In this document: positions 46,712-59,145 of the stretch, in pieces
Position numbering within the stretch: the stretch's first letter is position 1
Layout of the letters: each line of letters begins with the position of its first letter
NCBI RefSeq assembly: GCF_000699445.3
Contig: NC_067195.1
Location: 61,293,591 to 61,357,590, forward strand
Length of the DNA stretch: 64,000 bases
Direction of reading: 5' to 3'
From: Schistosoma haematobium
Lineage: Eukaryota > Platyhelminthes > Trematoda > Strigeidida > Schistosomatidae
Position numbers and translations under genes: made by a program
The notes under the pieces: model-generated
Told to the model about the DNA's origin: nothing
Database searches by the model: none
Seen by the model: only the letters and a program-made list of their open reading frames with translations

Positions 46712-49700
46712 ACTACAGATAACCCTAGCGATTTCATAGTTATTTCACTAACTCTATATGTTCCTTTGGGAGAACACCCAGGTAATTAACAGTGTAATCA
46801 GTGGATTAATTGTTGAAATTAAGAAATTGCTGCTTAGTTAGAGTGATTGGTCAGCAAGACTCACATAATATTAGACTCTATCAGCAAAATTAGATGAGCA
46901 AAGGACAAAGTGTTCGAATAATTCAGAAGGGATATGATTTTCATCCTCGTAAATAATATAATTATTAACTTTTTAAATCAATTTCTCCTTCCTTCTTAGG
47001 ATCAAAAACTTTAGAAATTTAGACTCAAGTAAAGCACATAGACTCCCTTGAGTCATCCAATCAGATACCTTACTAAAACTTATGTCAAAACTCAACTTAA
47101 CTTACCTATAGTTTTCTGGTTAAGTTCTGAAAATTGAAAGACAAAAACGATCGTATCGAACTTAAATGAATTTTAGGATGAGGATGGGAAGTTTATTATT
47201 ACTTCGAAGGAAGTAATAAAACACGTGATGTTTGAACTTCTTTAAGTAGCTTGAAAGGTTTCCAAATGGAATTATACTTGTTGGAAGAAATATACAAATC
47301 TGAGGTATAGTCTCGTGTGTATATGAGTCAAATTCATTTATTTATATCTCTATAAAACTGAATGTCCTGTAGACAGGTTTTCAACCCTACCCCTGCATTA
47401 TAGCCATCGTCGGTTCGTGGAAAAAGGTTAACTTTAATTCAGAACCCTAAACCTTGACCTCAACTCTTATTTGCAATTCTTAAATCAGATCCCAACTCCT
47501 GACCTTAATTCCTAACCTTAAACTTTTAAGTGAATTGAATACATATTGTATTCTTTCATAAAGTATCATTAATCATTTTGTTCACAAGGTAAATGTACAC
47601 AGATTGCAAAATTTGAAGTCTTTAGGCCTTACAACAATTTTTTACTACTTCTTTATGTATGTAGATACTTGAATTAATGTTTTTATTCTTGAGTTCTTGT
47701 TAATAAATCTAAATTTAGTGTAAGTGCAATCCAACTATTTGACTTCAGCTTGCTTAAAATACACTTATAGGACTTGTTAAGTTAATGAAGAGGTTCTGAC
47801 CGTTAGCTGATGTCCTAATTATAATGAGGATTACAACATTTGTCTCATAATTACATGATTTATTTACTATATATATGACTTTCAAAATCTAACATTACTC
47901 ATATATATCCCCAAGTAATGTTGTACTATTCATTTGACTACTAACGCGTAAAATAAGTAGTTACATCTTAGAACATATATCCACATCAAAGTTGTGCTTG
48001 AAAAGCCATAAATTGAGTAAACACCAAATACTGATAAAGCCTTCTTAGGACTAACCTTTAGATACAACATATTGACATGATAATACTGACTACTAAGTCA
48101 ATCATAATATTATTTGTCTTAAGACTCCTAATCGGAATAACTTGTATAGAATTTCTACTTTTATCCTTCAACTAAAATTAAAATTTTCTGAATGTATTTT
48201 TATTAATTTATTTATTACTTCAATAATATCGTAGGGTAGGTGCTTTTCCCTTTTTTTCCGAATTATAAACTCAGTATCTTTCCTTTATTGAAATTAATAC
48301 TGTTTTGAAAGCATAAAAGTAACACTCAGATTGCAGAGAAAGTTACTTTGTAGCAAGAAATTATCAAATAAGTTAGCAAAGTAAGATAGTCATTTGATGT
48401 TTGCCTTTAATTCTATAAATTCTGTTCTGTTTTTAGAGGATTTCCTTTTAACATTTTGTTTGATTAAGTAAAATTCAACAGACAACTATTGTTTTGATCG
48501 CGACGCACACAACGGCGACAGATTTAAAATGGATATAATCATTAGCTTAATCTTCACTAAACATGTAATTTTTGAAAATTCCATGTTATTTCATGATAAA
48601 GAATTTGCTTTTAGGTTTGACACAAAAACTCTAACTAAGTTTAACTATATTTCGTCAAGTAACTGCTTTTGTATACCAATTTTTATTGATTATACAGCAC
48701 AACCGCTTCTATTGGGAAACCGTATTATATATGCAATCATCATGAGTGAAGTCGGAAGAGGACTGGGGTCACTTAAGGATTCAAAATAAACATCTTAGAA
48801 ATAAAAGATCAACACTATGTCGGTTACCGAGAAACGTTAGTAAACTTATAACTTGACAAACGCTTTAATTTAGTAACTCAGTTTGATAAATAATAAAACT
48901 GGTAGTCTAAAGGTCGATGGTCCGTTCTCTGATAATATTTACCGCTCTTTTCAAACTGAACTGTTGCACATTTTTCCATAAGTTAGTGTACTAAATATGA
49001 TGCTTAACTCAATTCAATTTTGATCAATAAGAAAATGGAATTATCAAATAACTGGCATAATGAAATACTGTCAAACATATGGATATGTACCCTAAAACTC
49101 TGTAATTCCGTTTAAGTTTTTATGTAATTTTAAGACCTGATTAAAAACTACTTCATATAAGAAAATCAATAGCATTCTAAATTAGATAACTAGCTGACAT
49201 TCACTCAAATATAGAAACACTTTTAAACTCCTGTTCATCAATCAGATACATTCAATGAGTTTAATTCATCTTAATCTGATTATACTATTTCTGAAGTTGT
49301 AAATCGTTTGAAATAGTTTCGTGATAATTTTTTTCTTTCTTCATGAGTGTTTGTGAATAATAATCTTTATTTCCTAGAACAACAAATTCTAATTCTTCAT
49401 TACACCTTGGTTACAAATGACAATAAATTTAAAGTTAATATTTAAAACTTCTCTTAACTGAATCTAGTTCAATATGATTTAGCAAAAATTGACTTAAATC
49501 TAATATTTTATTAATTTTGATCAGCGTTAACAACCTGGATCTAAATCTTACATACAACATGATAAAAAATTGTCTTGAAGTTAAATAAAAACTGCTACAT
49601 AGTCAGAATATTCTACTTCTAAGACTTTATGGTATAAAACGTTTTTTTGTTTTGTTTTAATATTCCTATTTCATTATGCTTTTGTGTAAATTATAAGTGA

Positions 49701-49989
49701 TATCATAAAACAAACAATATAATAACAGTATAAAACTTATTAGACTAATTAACATCATTCTGAATAGTATTAATGAACAGTGAAATCAAATAAGGATGGA
49801 AATATCCAAATCTTTACAAAAATGTTCATTATGTAAATGAAATAATATCTGTATATTGATCAAATTCCTATTTACTCAGCATAGATTTAGCTCATCTATT
49901 TTATTCTTTGTTTTATACATAAAACAAGTTTAATCTCAACAAATTTATTTAGTTTTAAAAAATGCACATGGTTAATACACAGCAGTTAG

Positions 49990-49992
<3 letters not shown>
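46712..49992. other. AT-rich DNA, no gene seen
   Basis: The longest frame (48529-48789, 86 codons) has no recognisable domain. No repeat copy was identified. Confidence 0.45.

Positions 49993-50035
<43 letters not shown>
49993..50035. repeat. (TA)n microsatellite
   Basis: Pure TA run. Confidence 0.97.
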
Positions 50036-50039
<4 letters not shown>

Positions 50040-51326
50040 GTACAGCCTAACTATCGGCGGTGATAACTAATTAGTCAATAATTAATTGCTAATTAAACTA
50101 TTATTATTTTAATTGTAAAGTTACCTAGTGATAGATACTGCTTCCATTGTTTGTTTTTTTCAAACAAGGATCTGAATAGATACAGTGTAATGCTTATAAT
50201 TGCTTTTACATAATTCAGTCTTATATTTAATTGGGTGTAAATACTTATTTTAAAAAGTCCACTACCTAATTTTTGTCATTTTTATTCAGAAGAAAAATGT
50301 AAAACATCACAAACACAAGAACGTTTTGTATAAAAAAAAGTGATATTAGCCAATAATAAACCATTTACTTGGTTTATTTAAATAACAAATTATTTCAGTG
50401 CCTCATTAATTATTTACCATTCATTGTTTAAAATTAAGAGACGGCGGGAAAGAGTAAAAGGAAGCGAGAGTTTTACAATCAAACAATAAATTAATATACA
50501 TTTATCTATGTATATTAAAAATGAAAAAGAAAATTATTCATATAAATACGGAAAAGTTAATCATTAATCAAAATCACGTTATTCCTGTTTCAATCAGTTA
50601 ACCATTTAGTTAGGCAATATAATCCGTCAGTAACTGAATAATTTAATTATTTATAAGCCATAGACATACAATCGGTAGGTAATTGCAAATCTAGTCATGC
50701 ACACACACACAGATAATAATAATAAATTAATTAAATTAAATATCCATGTTAATAAATCTATGGTCATTTATAATTGTGTACATGACAATGTACATTTCTT
50801 TCCGGAATAATATTTTTTTTCAGAAAAATTAATGATTAACCAGTTTAGCTTCTCATTTAAACAAACATTAAATGCTACAGTTTACAAACTAATTTTTTTC
50901 TTTGTTTTCTTATCATACAATAAACATTCCAATATTGAAATAATTTATAAAGTTAGAAAATGTGAAATATTTAAACTTTATTCTGATATGAATTATTGAA
51001 TAGTTAAGTTATTAAATTATACTTTAATCTCTTATATTCATCGAATGTTTAATAAAGTTACTTAATAGTTATTTAACTAAGTTCATTAGTTGTTCAGAAG
51101 GATTGTATTATCATATATCGAATGTATTAAGATTGAATGTTGTTAATTCTAAGCTTCAGAATAAATTTTTATATATTTCATTTATTCTGGATAATGTAAT
51201 TATTGAGGTAACATATTACATGCTTCCCTTTAAGTGTTTGCTGATGAAACTAATGAATTAACTCAATAAGTTGCAATAGATATAAGTCATAGTTACTTGA
51301 ATCCCAGTCAAATGAAAGTCAGGGTA

Positions 51327-51328
<2 letters not shown>
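50036..51328. other. AT-rich DNA, no gene seen
   Basis: It contains a short (AC)n near 50700. No coding signal. Confidence 0.5.

Positions 51329-51384
<56 letters not shown>
51329..51384. repeat. (TA)n microsatellite
   Basis: Pure TA run that continues, after retroposon R7, as a short TA run at 51802-51813. Confidence 0.97.
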
Positions 51385-51386
<2 letters not shown>

Positions 51387-51801
51387 GAATGCCCTGGTAC
51401 GGCCGAGAGTGGGGAGAGTCAGCTCTCCATCTCAAAGTACTCTCAAACAGCCACGTGCATACAACCACTACCAAGGAAGTCCTACTCATTGCCTTCTCGC
51501 GTTGGGAGTGTTGTTTACAAAATCGAGAAGACGAAAAGCGTATGTCCGGCGCATTAACCGGGTTGGTGGACACGGAGCGTCCACCTAGGGAGTTATAAAA
51601 CCCTGGTTCTAAACCAATCGTGCACATGAGCTCCAGGACCCTGAAGGAACAAATGGCGTATGAACCTATTGTTGGTCACCGGTCACCGCGAGACTGCACC
51701 TCCTGACGTTGCTCCACTGCCTTGTGGATCAGACCTTCAGGTCAAAGGCTCCAGTTGTGGCTCCCTAAGAAGACCACCTGCTTTGATTTGGGCACCCGGG
51801 C
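51385..51801 (+). mobile_element. 0.5-kb SINE-like retroposon (R family), copy R7, tail missing
   Basis: It starts at the family's 5' end (CCGAATGCCCTGGTACGGCC) and stops inside GGGCACCCGGGCA. It is embedded between TA runs. The A-rich tail and ~95 bp of the 3' end are absent. Confidence 0.8.
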
Positions 51802-51813
51802 ATATATATATAT

Positions 51814-52516
51814 AGTGATAACGTGTTTACACAGTAATTCAACTCAGAGCTTTGATGATTTAAATAAGTATTGTTAAAAAGTTTAATTAAACATGTTATT
51901 TTTTGAATAACAACAGTTATTAAGACGTAAGTGTAGTATTTTTAACTTAGTCTTATATCACATTCAGTTAGTTATGAATGTAGAAAGCAAAACTAGTCGA
52001 CCTTAGAATCTTTATTCGATGTTATAAATACAACATTTCATATTCTGTTAATATCACGCTACAAAATTTAGTCAAAGCTAACGAACTGAAGATTTTAATT
52101 TTCTTTATATATTACTATTTATCTGAGAAATATACTTCAAAATATCTACACTATCGGAAGTAACCTGAATAATGAAAGAAAATTGATTAATGAAGATAAT
52201 AAGTTACAAACAATTAGAACATTAATTTCAAAGATCTAGACTAAGTTATTTGAAATACATTTGTAATATTTTAAACTAAAGTGAAGTAAAATGCTGCATT
52301 AACAATGAAGTGTCAACCTACAGCAATGTTTAGAATTTCATTGTAAATTAATGGAAAAACATAATCAAGTCCACATTAAATTTCTTCTAGGATGACAATT
52401 GACTATTAGTATTGAAAATGAATAATATTCTTAATGAAAATCACTAGTTAGAATATATCATTGAATTTGATGCCATCAAACATTTTTAATATATTAGAAA
52501 TGTTAGAAGAACTTTT
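51814..52516. other. AT-rich DNA, no gene seen
   Basis: No feature supported. Confidence 0.5.
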
Positions 52517-52529
52517 GAAAACAAGAAGT

Positions 52530-54310
52530 ACTTACTTACTTACTTACGCCCGTTACTCCTAATGGAGCATAGGCCGCCGACCAGAATTCTCCAACCCACT
52601 CTGTCCTGGGCCTTCTTTTCTAGTTCCATCCAATTCTTGTTCATTTTTCTCATGTCTATTTCCATTTCCCGGCGTAGTGTGTACTTTGGTCTTCCTCTTT
52701 TCCTTTGACCTTGAGGATTCCATGTAAGGGCTTGTCTTGTGACACAGTTGGGTGCTTTCCTCAATGTGTGTCCTATCCACTTAAAGCGCTTCTTCCTAAT
52801 TTCTTCCTCCACTGGGATCTGGTTTGTTCTTTCCCACAGTAGGTTGTTGCTAATCGTGTCCGGCCAACGGATCCGAAGTATTTTGCGTAGACAACTGTTA
52901 ATAAACACCTGTATTTTCTGAATGATGGCTTTCGTAGTTCTCCAGGTTTCCGCCCCATACAGTAGAACTGTCTTGACATTTGTATTGAAAATCCTGACCT
53001 TGGTGTTGGTTGACAGTTGCTTTGAGTTCCAGATGTTTCTAAGTTGTAAATATGCTGCTCTTGCTTTGCCGATCCGCGCTTTCACATCTGCATCAGATCC
53101 ACCCTGTTCATCAATGATACTGCTCAAATATGTAAAGGTTTATACATCTTCCAAATCGTCTCCGTCAATTGTGATTTGATTGGTGCATTCTGTGTTGTAT
53201 CGGAGTATCTTGCTTTTCGCTTTGTGTATATTGAGACCTACTGCTGCTGAGGCTATTGCTACACTGTTCGTCTTCTCCTGAATTTGTTGTTGCGTTTGGG
53301 ATAGGAGGGCCAGATCATCTGCGAAGTCTAGATCGTCCAGCTGCATCCTAGATGTCCACTGTATCCCGCGTTCCCCTTCAGATGTTGACGTCTTCATGAT
53401 CCAGTCGATCACCAGGAGAAAGAGAAAGGGTGAGAGTAAGCAACCTTGCCTAACAACGGTCTTCACTTCGAATGACTTTGTCAACTGTCCTCCATGCACG
53501 ATTCTGCAGTGTAATCCATCATATGAACTCTGTATGATATTGACTATCTTCTGAGGCACGCCGTAGTGTCGAAGAAGTTTCCATAGTGTTGTTCTGTCCA
53601 CGTTATCAAATGCCTTTTCGTAGTCAATGAAGTTTATGTAGAGTGATGAATTCCATTCAATTGATTGTTCCACAATGATCCGTAGAGTTACGATTTGGTC
53701 TGTACACGATCTATCCTTACGGGATCCTGCCTGTTGGTCACGAAGTTGGACGTCTACGCAGTCCTTCATCCTGTTTAACAATATCCTGTTGAAGACATTT
53801 CCTGGTATTGAAAGAAGAATGATGCCCCTGTAGTTATCACACTTGCTGAGATCGCCTTTCTTCGGTATTTTGATCAGGAGTCCTTCTTTCCAGTCTTTTG
53901 GTACTTGTTCCTCATCCCAAATCTTATAGAAGAGAATGTGGAGTATCCTTGCACTTGCCGCTACGTCTGCTTTCAGTGCCTCTGCTGGGATGCTGTCCGG
54001 TCCTGCTGCTTTGCCACTCTTGATTTGTCTGATGGCCATGCTGATTTCTTCAATTGTTGATGGGCCAACATTGATCGGGAGGTCCCTGGGTGCTGCTTCG
54101 ATGTTGGGTGGGTTCAATGGGGCTGGTCGATTCAAGAGTTCTTTGAAGTGTTCTACCCACCTGTTTCGTTGCTCTTCAATGTAAGTGATTACCTCGCCTT
54201 CTTTGCTTTTCACTGGTCGTTCTGGTTTGCCCGGATAAAGGAGGAGGGTTGGGCATGGGGTTAGCGTCCCCATCCCGTAGAAAACTAACTAGCTAAAAAA
54301 ACGCTAACCA
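52530..54310 (-). mobile_element. RTE-like LINE, family B, copy B1 (5'-truncated, near-intact RT)
   Basis: It is bounded by a 13-bp target duplication GAAAACAAGAAGT at 52517-52529 and 54311-54323, and its 3' end is a (GTAA)n run (seen as CTTACTTACTTAC). The minus strand encodes the linker (KPERPVKSKEGEVITYIEEQ), RT (IRQIKSGKAAGPDSIPAEAL; NYRGIILLSIPGNVFNR; INFIDYEKAFDNVDR; VVRQGCLLSPFLFL; FADDLALL) and the C-terminal domain ([20 protein letters not shown]). The only break in ~570 codons is one TAA near 53128-53140. The endonuclease is missing. It encodes the same family as the decayed copy at 33.4 kb. Confidence 0.9.
53140..54273 (-). pseudogene. LINE B1 reverse transcriptase, main open piece
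   Basis: 377 codons include RT motifs 2-7 with FADD. The reading starts in sequence fused to the truncation point (LLLYPGKPERP), so its first methionine is not a native start. It ends ITIDGDDLEDV then TAA. The C-terminal 195-codon piece continues in the same frame at 52540-53127. Confidence 0.85.
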
Positions 54311-54359
54311 GAAAACAAGAAGTCCCCTAACAAAATTAAAATAATTTTTTTTAAATTTC

Positions 54360-54470
54360 AATAATTGAGGTCATGAGTCAATTAAATCTAGACCACCATG
54401 AAAAACCTGGAAGCACTGGACGGCCGTTTCGTCCTATCGTGGGACTCCTCAGCAGTGCGCATCCATGACA
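54360..54470 (-). mobile_element. tRNA-SINE fragment with intact hammerhead core (copy 4)
   Basis: The tRNA head is missing; the piece runs from just 5' of the ribozyme to the family tail. The module at 54413-54457 has perfect 6-bp stem I (GCACTG with CAGTGC), core CTGAGGA, 4-bp stem II (GTCC with GGAC), GAAA, a very short self-complementary stem III (CGGCCG) and cleavage triplet GTC. Predicted cleavage on the minus strand is between the complements of 54419 and 54418. Confidence 0.8.
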
Positions 54471-56399
54471 TGGTAGAAATCATGTTTATTAAGTGTTATG
54501 CTACTAATTAGAATCAAACTGAGAAAAGACTGTATAAATGAAATTATTATATAAATATATTTGTTGAGCTAGGCTTTTATGTAAGACTTTAAAACAATAT
54601 TCTCTTTATTATAAGTTTGAATTACATTTTTTTCTGAGAGTAAAGTTTGAATTTGACTTCTTTGATCTACAAGACTTATGACAATATGCAATCAAATAAA
54701 AAAATGGAAGTGGCTTATTTAATTCTCACACATAATATGAAGATCATCATTACTATATAATATATTACTGAATCTCATTTATATATATATATGAACTGAA
54801 TTATTAGAATAGTTACTGATGCAAGAAGAACTGAAGGAATAAATCACTAAATAGTAGCACCAGCGATTTTAAACTAAAATAATTTTGATTCGAATTTCTA
54901 AGGAATCATCGTAGTTTGAGAATAGACTAAAGTTTCGTATAACAATTCATAGGTCCGGTTGTAGGCTTTTACCGGTTGTTTTAGACTACCGAATAAAATT
55001 TCTAGCCACTTAAATAAGTGGCTAAGCTGTAGTAGTCTAAAATTACGCCTCAGTGAACAGTGAAAACTATTCAATTTGATATTTTAGATATTAGCCTAAT
55101 ACTAACGTACCTGATGAATGGTTCGTACCTGAGCTATCTTCAAAAGAGGGCCTAAACTTCCAAAATAGCTCATTCACATCAAAGATTTCCTATCAAACTA
55201 AATACTAATCAAATTGTAGTACGAATGAATCATTCAAACCTGAAACTACTTTGTTCGAACATCAAGAAAGAACTGACTTATTAATTATCATTATGTTTCT
55301 TTTGATTAATCTTATACACTCAAAGTATGATTGTCGGGAACAAGGGACAGTATGTCAGTAGTTAGCAGTCATCTGTAATTATTTGGATGATAGTAATATT
55401 AACTATTGCAAATTGTTTGGTGCACCGTAAAGCTTCGCTAACATGGGTTACTACTCAACGACTATTTAATACAAATTTACCAATTCTACAGTAGGTCACT
55501 TTCAGCACAACTAATCCAATGTTGATATCCCTGACTCTGATGCTAAATAACAAGGTCTCAGTTTCAAGACAGATTACCAGTTTCCTCAGTATTTCACATA
55601 CGTTTATCTGAAAAATGATAAATAGCATGAACTATAAGTTCATAGATTCTTGTCGATTATTTTCGACATCCCATCAACATTTGCTCATCCTCATGTAATG
55701 TAATAGATTTATATTACATATTTATTTTCTTTTATCATAATTTTTCTTCATATGTTCGTTTATCTGTTCCAGTCCGATCGTCTTATCAGGTTAATTTAAA
55801 GAAGACAAACTTTTATGTTATATTTCCGTAACTGATCTAAATAGACTCGAACTCCAAAGAATGATGAAACTATCTCTAAATAAGATAATGCTAATACTGC
55901 TGTATGTTAACAAATCCCATTTACTGTTGGTCAGTAAACAATCAACATTTTTAAAATATAATCTATTTATATTAACCAATTTTGTTGAACAGTAACATTG
56001 TACATTAAGCATATTGAGAATTCTGTATGTGTATTTTGCTTAACAAAAATTTATTACATTACTCAGTAATGTTAAGATGAAGCATCCATTTATTCTATTT
56101 CATTGTGTATAGTGTAACTTTATTTGCAATGACACATGTTAAATTTCCCCTTAAGGCTTAGTTCGTTGACCAGGTGTAAAAAAATGAAATCGATTGAATA
56201 TCTTTGATAAATTGATGAAAATGAAGTATTCAACAGGAGAGTAAGAAGTATGCTAAATATGATGATTATGATGATAAGAGAAATAAAAATATTTATTTAA
56301 AAGAATACAAGTTGTAAAATGTTTCATGCCTGTAGGAACAAAAATAACCTTTATTAATAATTAGTTTATAAATAACTGATATGATCTCGTCAAAGTTAG
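54471..56399. other. AT-rich DNA, no gene seen
   Basis: No coding signal or repeat copy was identified. Confidence 0.5.
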
Positions 56400-56470
56400 A
56401 TAGTGGTTAGCAGCGTAAACCAACAGATGTTTATCAACCTATTTAGGACTCGTCAGCAGAATGTACACAC
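56400..56470 (-). mobile_element. Decayed Smα hammerhead remnant
   Basis: The minus strand has CTGACGAGTCCTAAATAGG followed by a disrupted GAAA strand (TTGATAAAC) and then CTGCTAACCACTATC. Probably inactive. Confidence 0.55.
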
Positions 56471-57620
56471 ATATCAGTGTTAATGTTCATGATCAGAATG
56501 GAAAAATGCAAAAAGTTTGAGTGAACAACTGCAGTTTTCAGGATGTCAAAGGGAAGGTATAAACACTTCCAACTTAAATTGATCCCCTTCGCATAAGCAG
56601 TTGGCCATCCAGCCTCAGTAGCTAAGTGGATGACCCAACGAACATTTTCGAGTGAAAGGTCATGACAGTTTTGAACACTTTTTTGGTTGATAATACTATT
56701 ATGACAGTGACTTTTTCCACAAACTTCAGTAAATTAAAAATCTAACTGGAAACTACAAGTCACTGGACTGATAGCTTTTATCAGTTTAAAACTCCTTACT
56801 AGTGCTCACGTACTATGGTATATATGTTTATGGAGATCCAAATATTATTGAGCTGTCAATTTATAATGAAAGTTTCATACTCTTACTTCGATTATAGTGG
56901 TTCAGTAGTCAAAATACTTCAATTTCAACTCAAATTTTACGGGTTTGAAATCAACTCTACCTATTTTAGTTTGGGCAAGCCAATGGTTTCACTAGTCTTT
57001 GTACAAATAAAACAGCTGAAAACTGAATGCATTAACATTTACTGGGTAAACGGGTCACATTCCGATTTCGATTGATTTTCGATACAGTACAGTCCTTATT
57101 GATCGTTGTCGAAGAGTTACAATCTTACTCTTGTGCTGGTAAGGCATATCTAATTAGATCCAAATATTTACTTAGTCCTCACTCTATTCAAATAGTTTAC
57201 CAGTTAATATCAATCTATGGTGAAAACTACTTTGAGATTGAATAAATTCTTCATAAAACCACCTGGAGAATAGTGTAAAATTTTTATCTGGATATTAAGC
57301 CCTTTGAATCCTATCAAGTTTCAATTATCGCTACTAGTAGATGATAGTTCTATATTTTATCCATAAACAAAATGACTTATTCATAAGATGTTGTGACTCA
57401 AACTGACTAACTGGTATTACAATAAGGAAATCCATTATACAACTGTTCATACTATGAACGTTCTATTGAAAAAAGTTGTAACATGATACTATATAAATTA
57501 TAGTTTGAGAAAAATTCCTTAGTTGATAACTATTGAAGCACATTTTCTAGTATATCTATATATTTGGACAGTTATTTAAACATGATTATACATAAAAGTA
57601 GAACAATGTAAGGAAAGATG
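56471..57620. other. AT-rich DNA, no gene seen
   Basis: An 86-codon frame at 56815-57075 has no family resemblance. Confidence 0.45.
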
Positions 57621-57725
57621 GATGGTAGATAGCAATGGAATATGGGGCGAGCGTTTCATCGTATTTAGTATTCATCAACTGAACGACTGGATCTACCTGC
57701 ATGCCAAAGTTGATGTTCATTCTGG
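57621..57725 (-). mobile_element. Decayed Smα hammerhead remnant
   Basis: The minus strand retains GCATGCAGGTAGATCCAG, TTGATGA (one base off the core), GATGAAACGC and CATTGCTATCTACCATCC. Stem II is broken. Confidence 0.55.
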
Positions 57726-58959
57726 GACTTGTAGTATACACATATACTAATAAGAGACTGATCAATTTCAGTTCTAAACATCAATGAGAAGATTCAAGTA
57801 AACAATAACAAGGTTATAGTATTCTTATTAGAAATTATAAAATATAATCATAATTCTATGACAGCATAATAATCCCATAAATAAATGAAACAAAACAATC
57901 TAAAACTACACATCAATTTTGTCGCTTGGAGTTCATTGAACATTGAAGCATTCTATTTCACTATTTATAAGGTAGTACAATAGATCTATCATCTATAATA
58001 TGTAATCAATTCATCTTTCTTTTAATTATAATAATACATATAGAATTGTTTCATACATTACTAAAATAATATATTCTGAATTCATTCAATATGCTCAATT
58101 TTATCCATTTCAAACATTAATTATGTTTTCATTCATCTACTATTATTTACTCTGAAAAGAAATATATTTAATATTTATTCGAATTATGAAAAATATAAAG
58201 TCATAAATTGTCATCTATACACTGAATCCAGACAACGGTAATAAAGAAAATGGGGATGGGAAGGGATTCATGACAAAGCATATATGAATATATCTATCTA
58301 TTTATTTATATATACATATACTACTCCTGTAGTAATAATCTTAACAAGATTAAACAAACAAATAAAACACATATTTTCATGCGAAAAAAAAGGATTATTG
58401 AAATAACTTATATATTTGAACTATCAATATGTGTATAACTTTTATTTCAGTAATACTGAGCGCTTTTCATTTCGATTCTCCATCATTCTCTATTTCTATT
58501 TTTTTTCTTTTATAATTCACACTTTCATTTCTTCTCTATTCTTTTCTAATTAAAAAAGGAACAAAAACATTTTATTCTCCCATTTTCCCATTAGTATCAT
58601 TACTACTATTAGTAATGATATTAATACTTATAGTATTGTAATTGATAATATTTCTATATAGTTAACCCCATCTGTTGATGAATTCCTAGAAATTTTCATT
58701 GGCTTCTTATTTAGAATTATGACTGGAAAGTTGACATCTGTAAAACTAATTTATTATAACAATAATAATAGTTGTACATTGTTTTTCTATGATTGAATTA
58801 ATAATTCTGTCAACTTATATTTCATGTATTCACATAGAATTTCCGATGATCAAGGTAGACCTACATAAAATTGAATGAATACGGATAAACTCATATACAA
58901 ATATAAATAGACGAATATTCATTAAAACAAAAAGGTTTTGATTAATTCATTTTTGTATT
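57726..58959. other. AT-rich DNA, no gene seen
   Basis: No feature supported. Confidence 0.5.
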
Positions 58960-59145
58960 GGTTGTTCAAATCTTCCCATTGATGTTTTTGAACTGCAATT
59001 GATCAGTCTGTTATTGGCATATATGTATCTTGTACGGATTGCTTCGATATTGTCTTAAGTTACAAGCATTATAAGAAGAGGTGGGTGAGTCCTAAAATAG
59101 GACTGGATTCCATTGCTAGTCACCATCCATCTTTGTTTATAAGGT
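58960..59145 (+). mobile_element. Rearranged Smα remnant
   Basis: The left 120 bp matches 9715-9830 in the same orientation. The ribozyme part (59083-59135: GTGAGTCCTAAAATAGGAC then TGGATTCCATTGCTAGTCAC) is inverted relative to that copy and lacks the GAAAC...GTCC strand. Confidence 0.55.

Noticed and set aside
48529..48789. An 86-codon plus-strand frame
   Set aside because: No domain, AT-rich codon use as in flanking DNA, and no splice context.
56580..56660. A tRNA-like stretch (CCTCAGTAGCTAAGTGGATGAC)
   Set aside because: It resembles an A-box region of a SINE head, but no B box or SINE body follows, so I could not support it.
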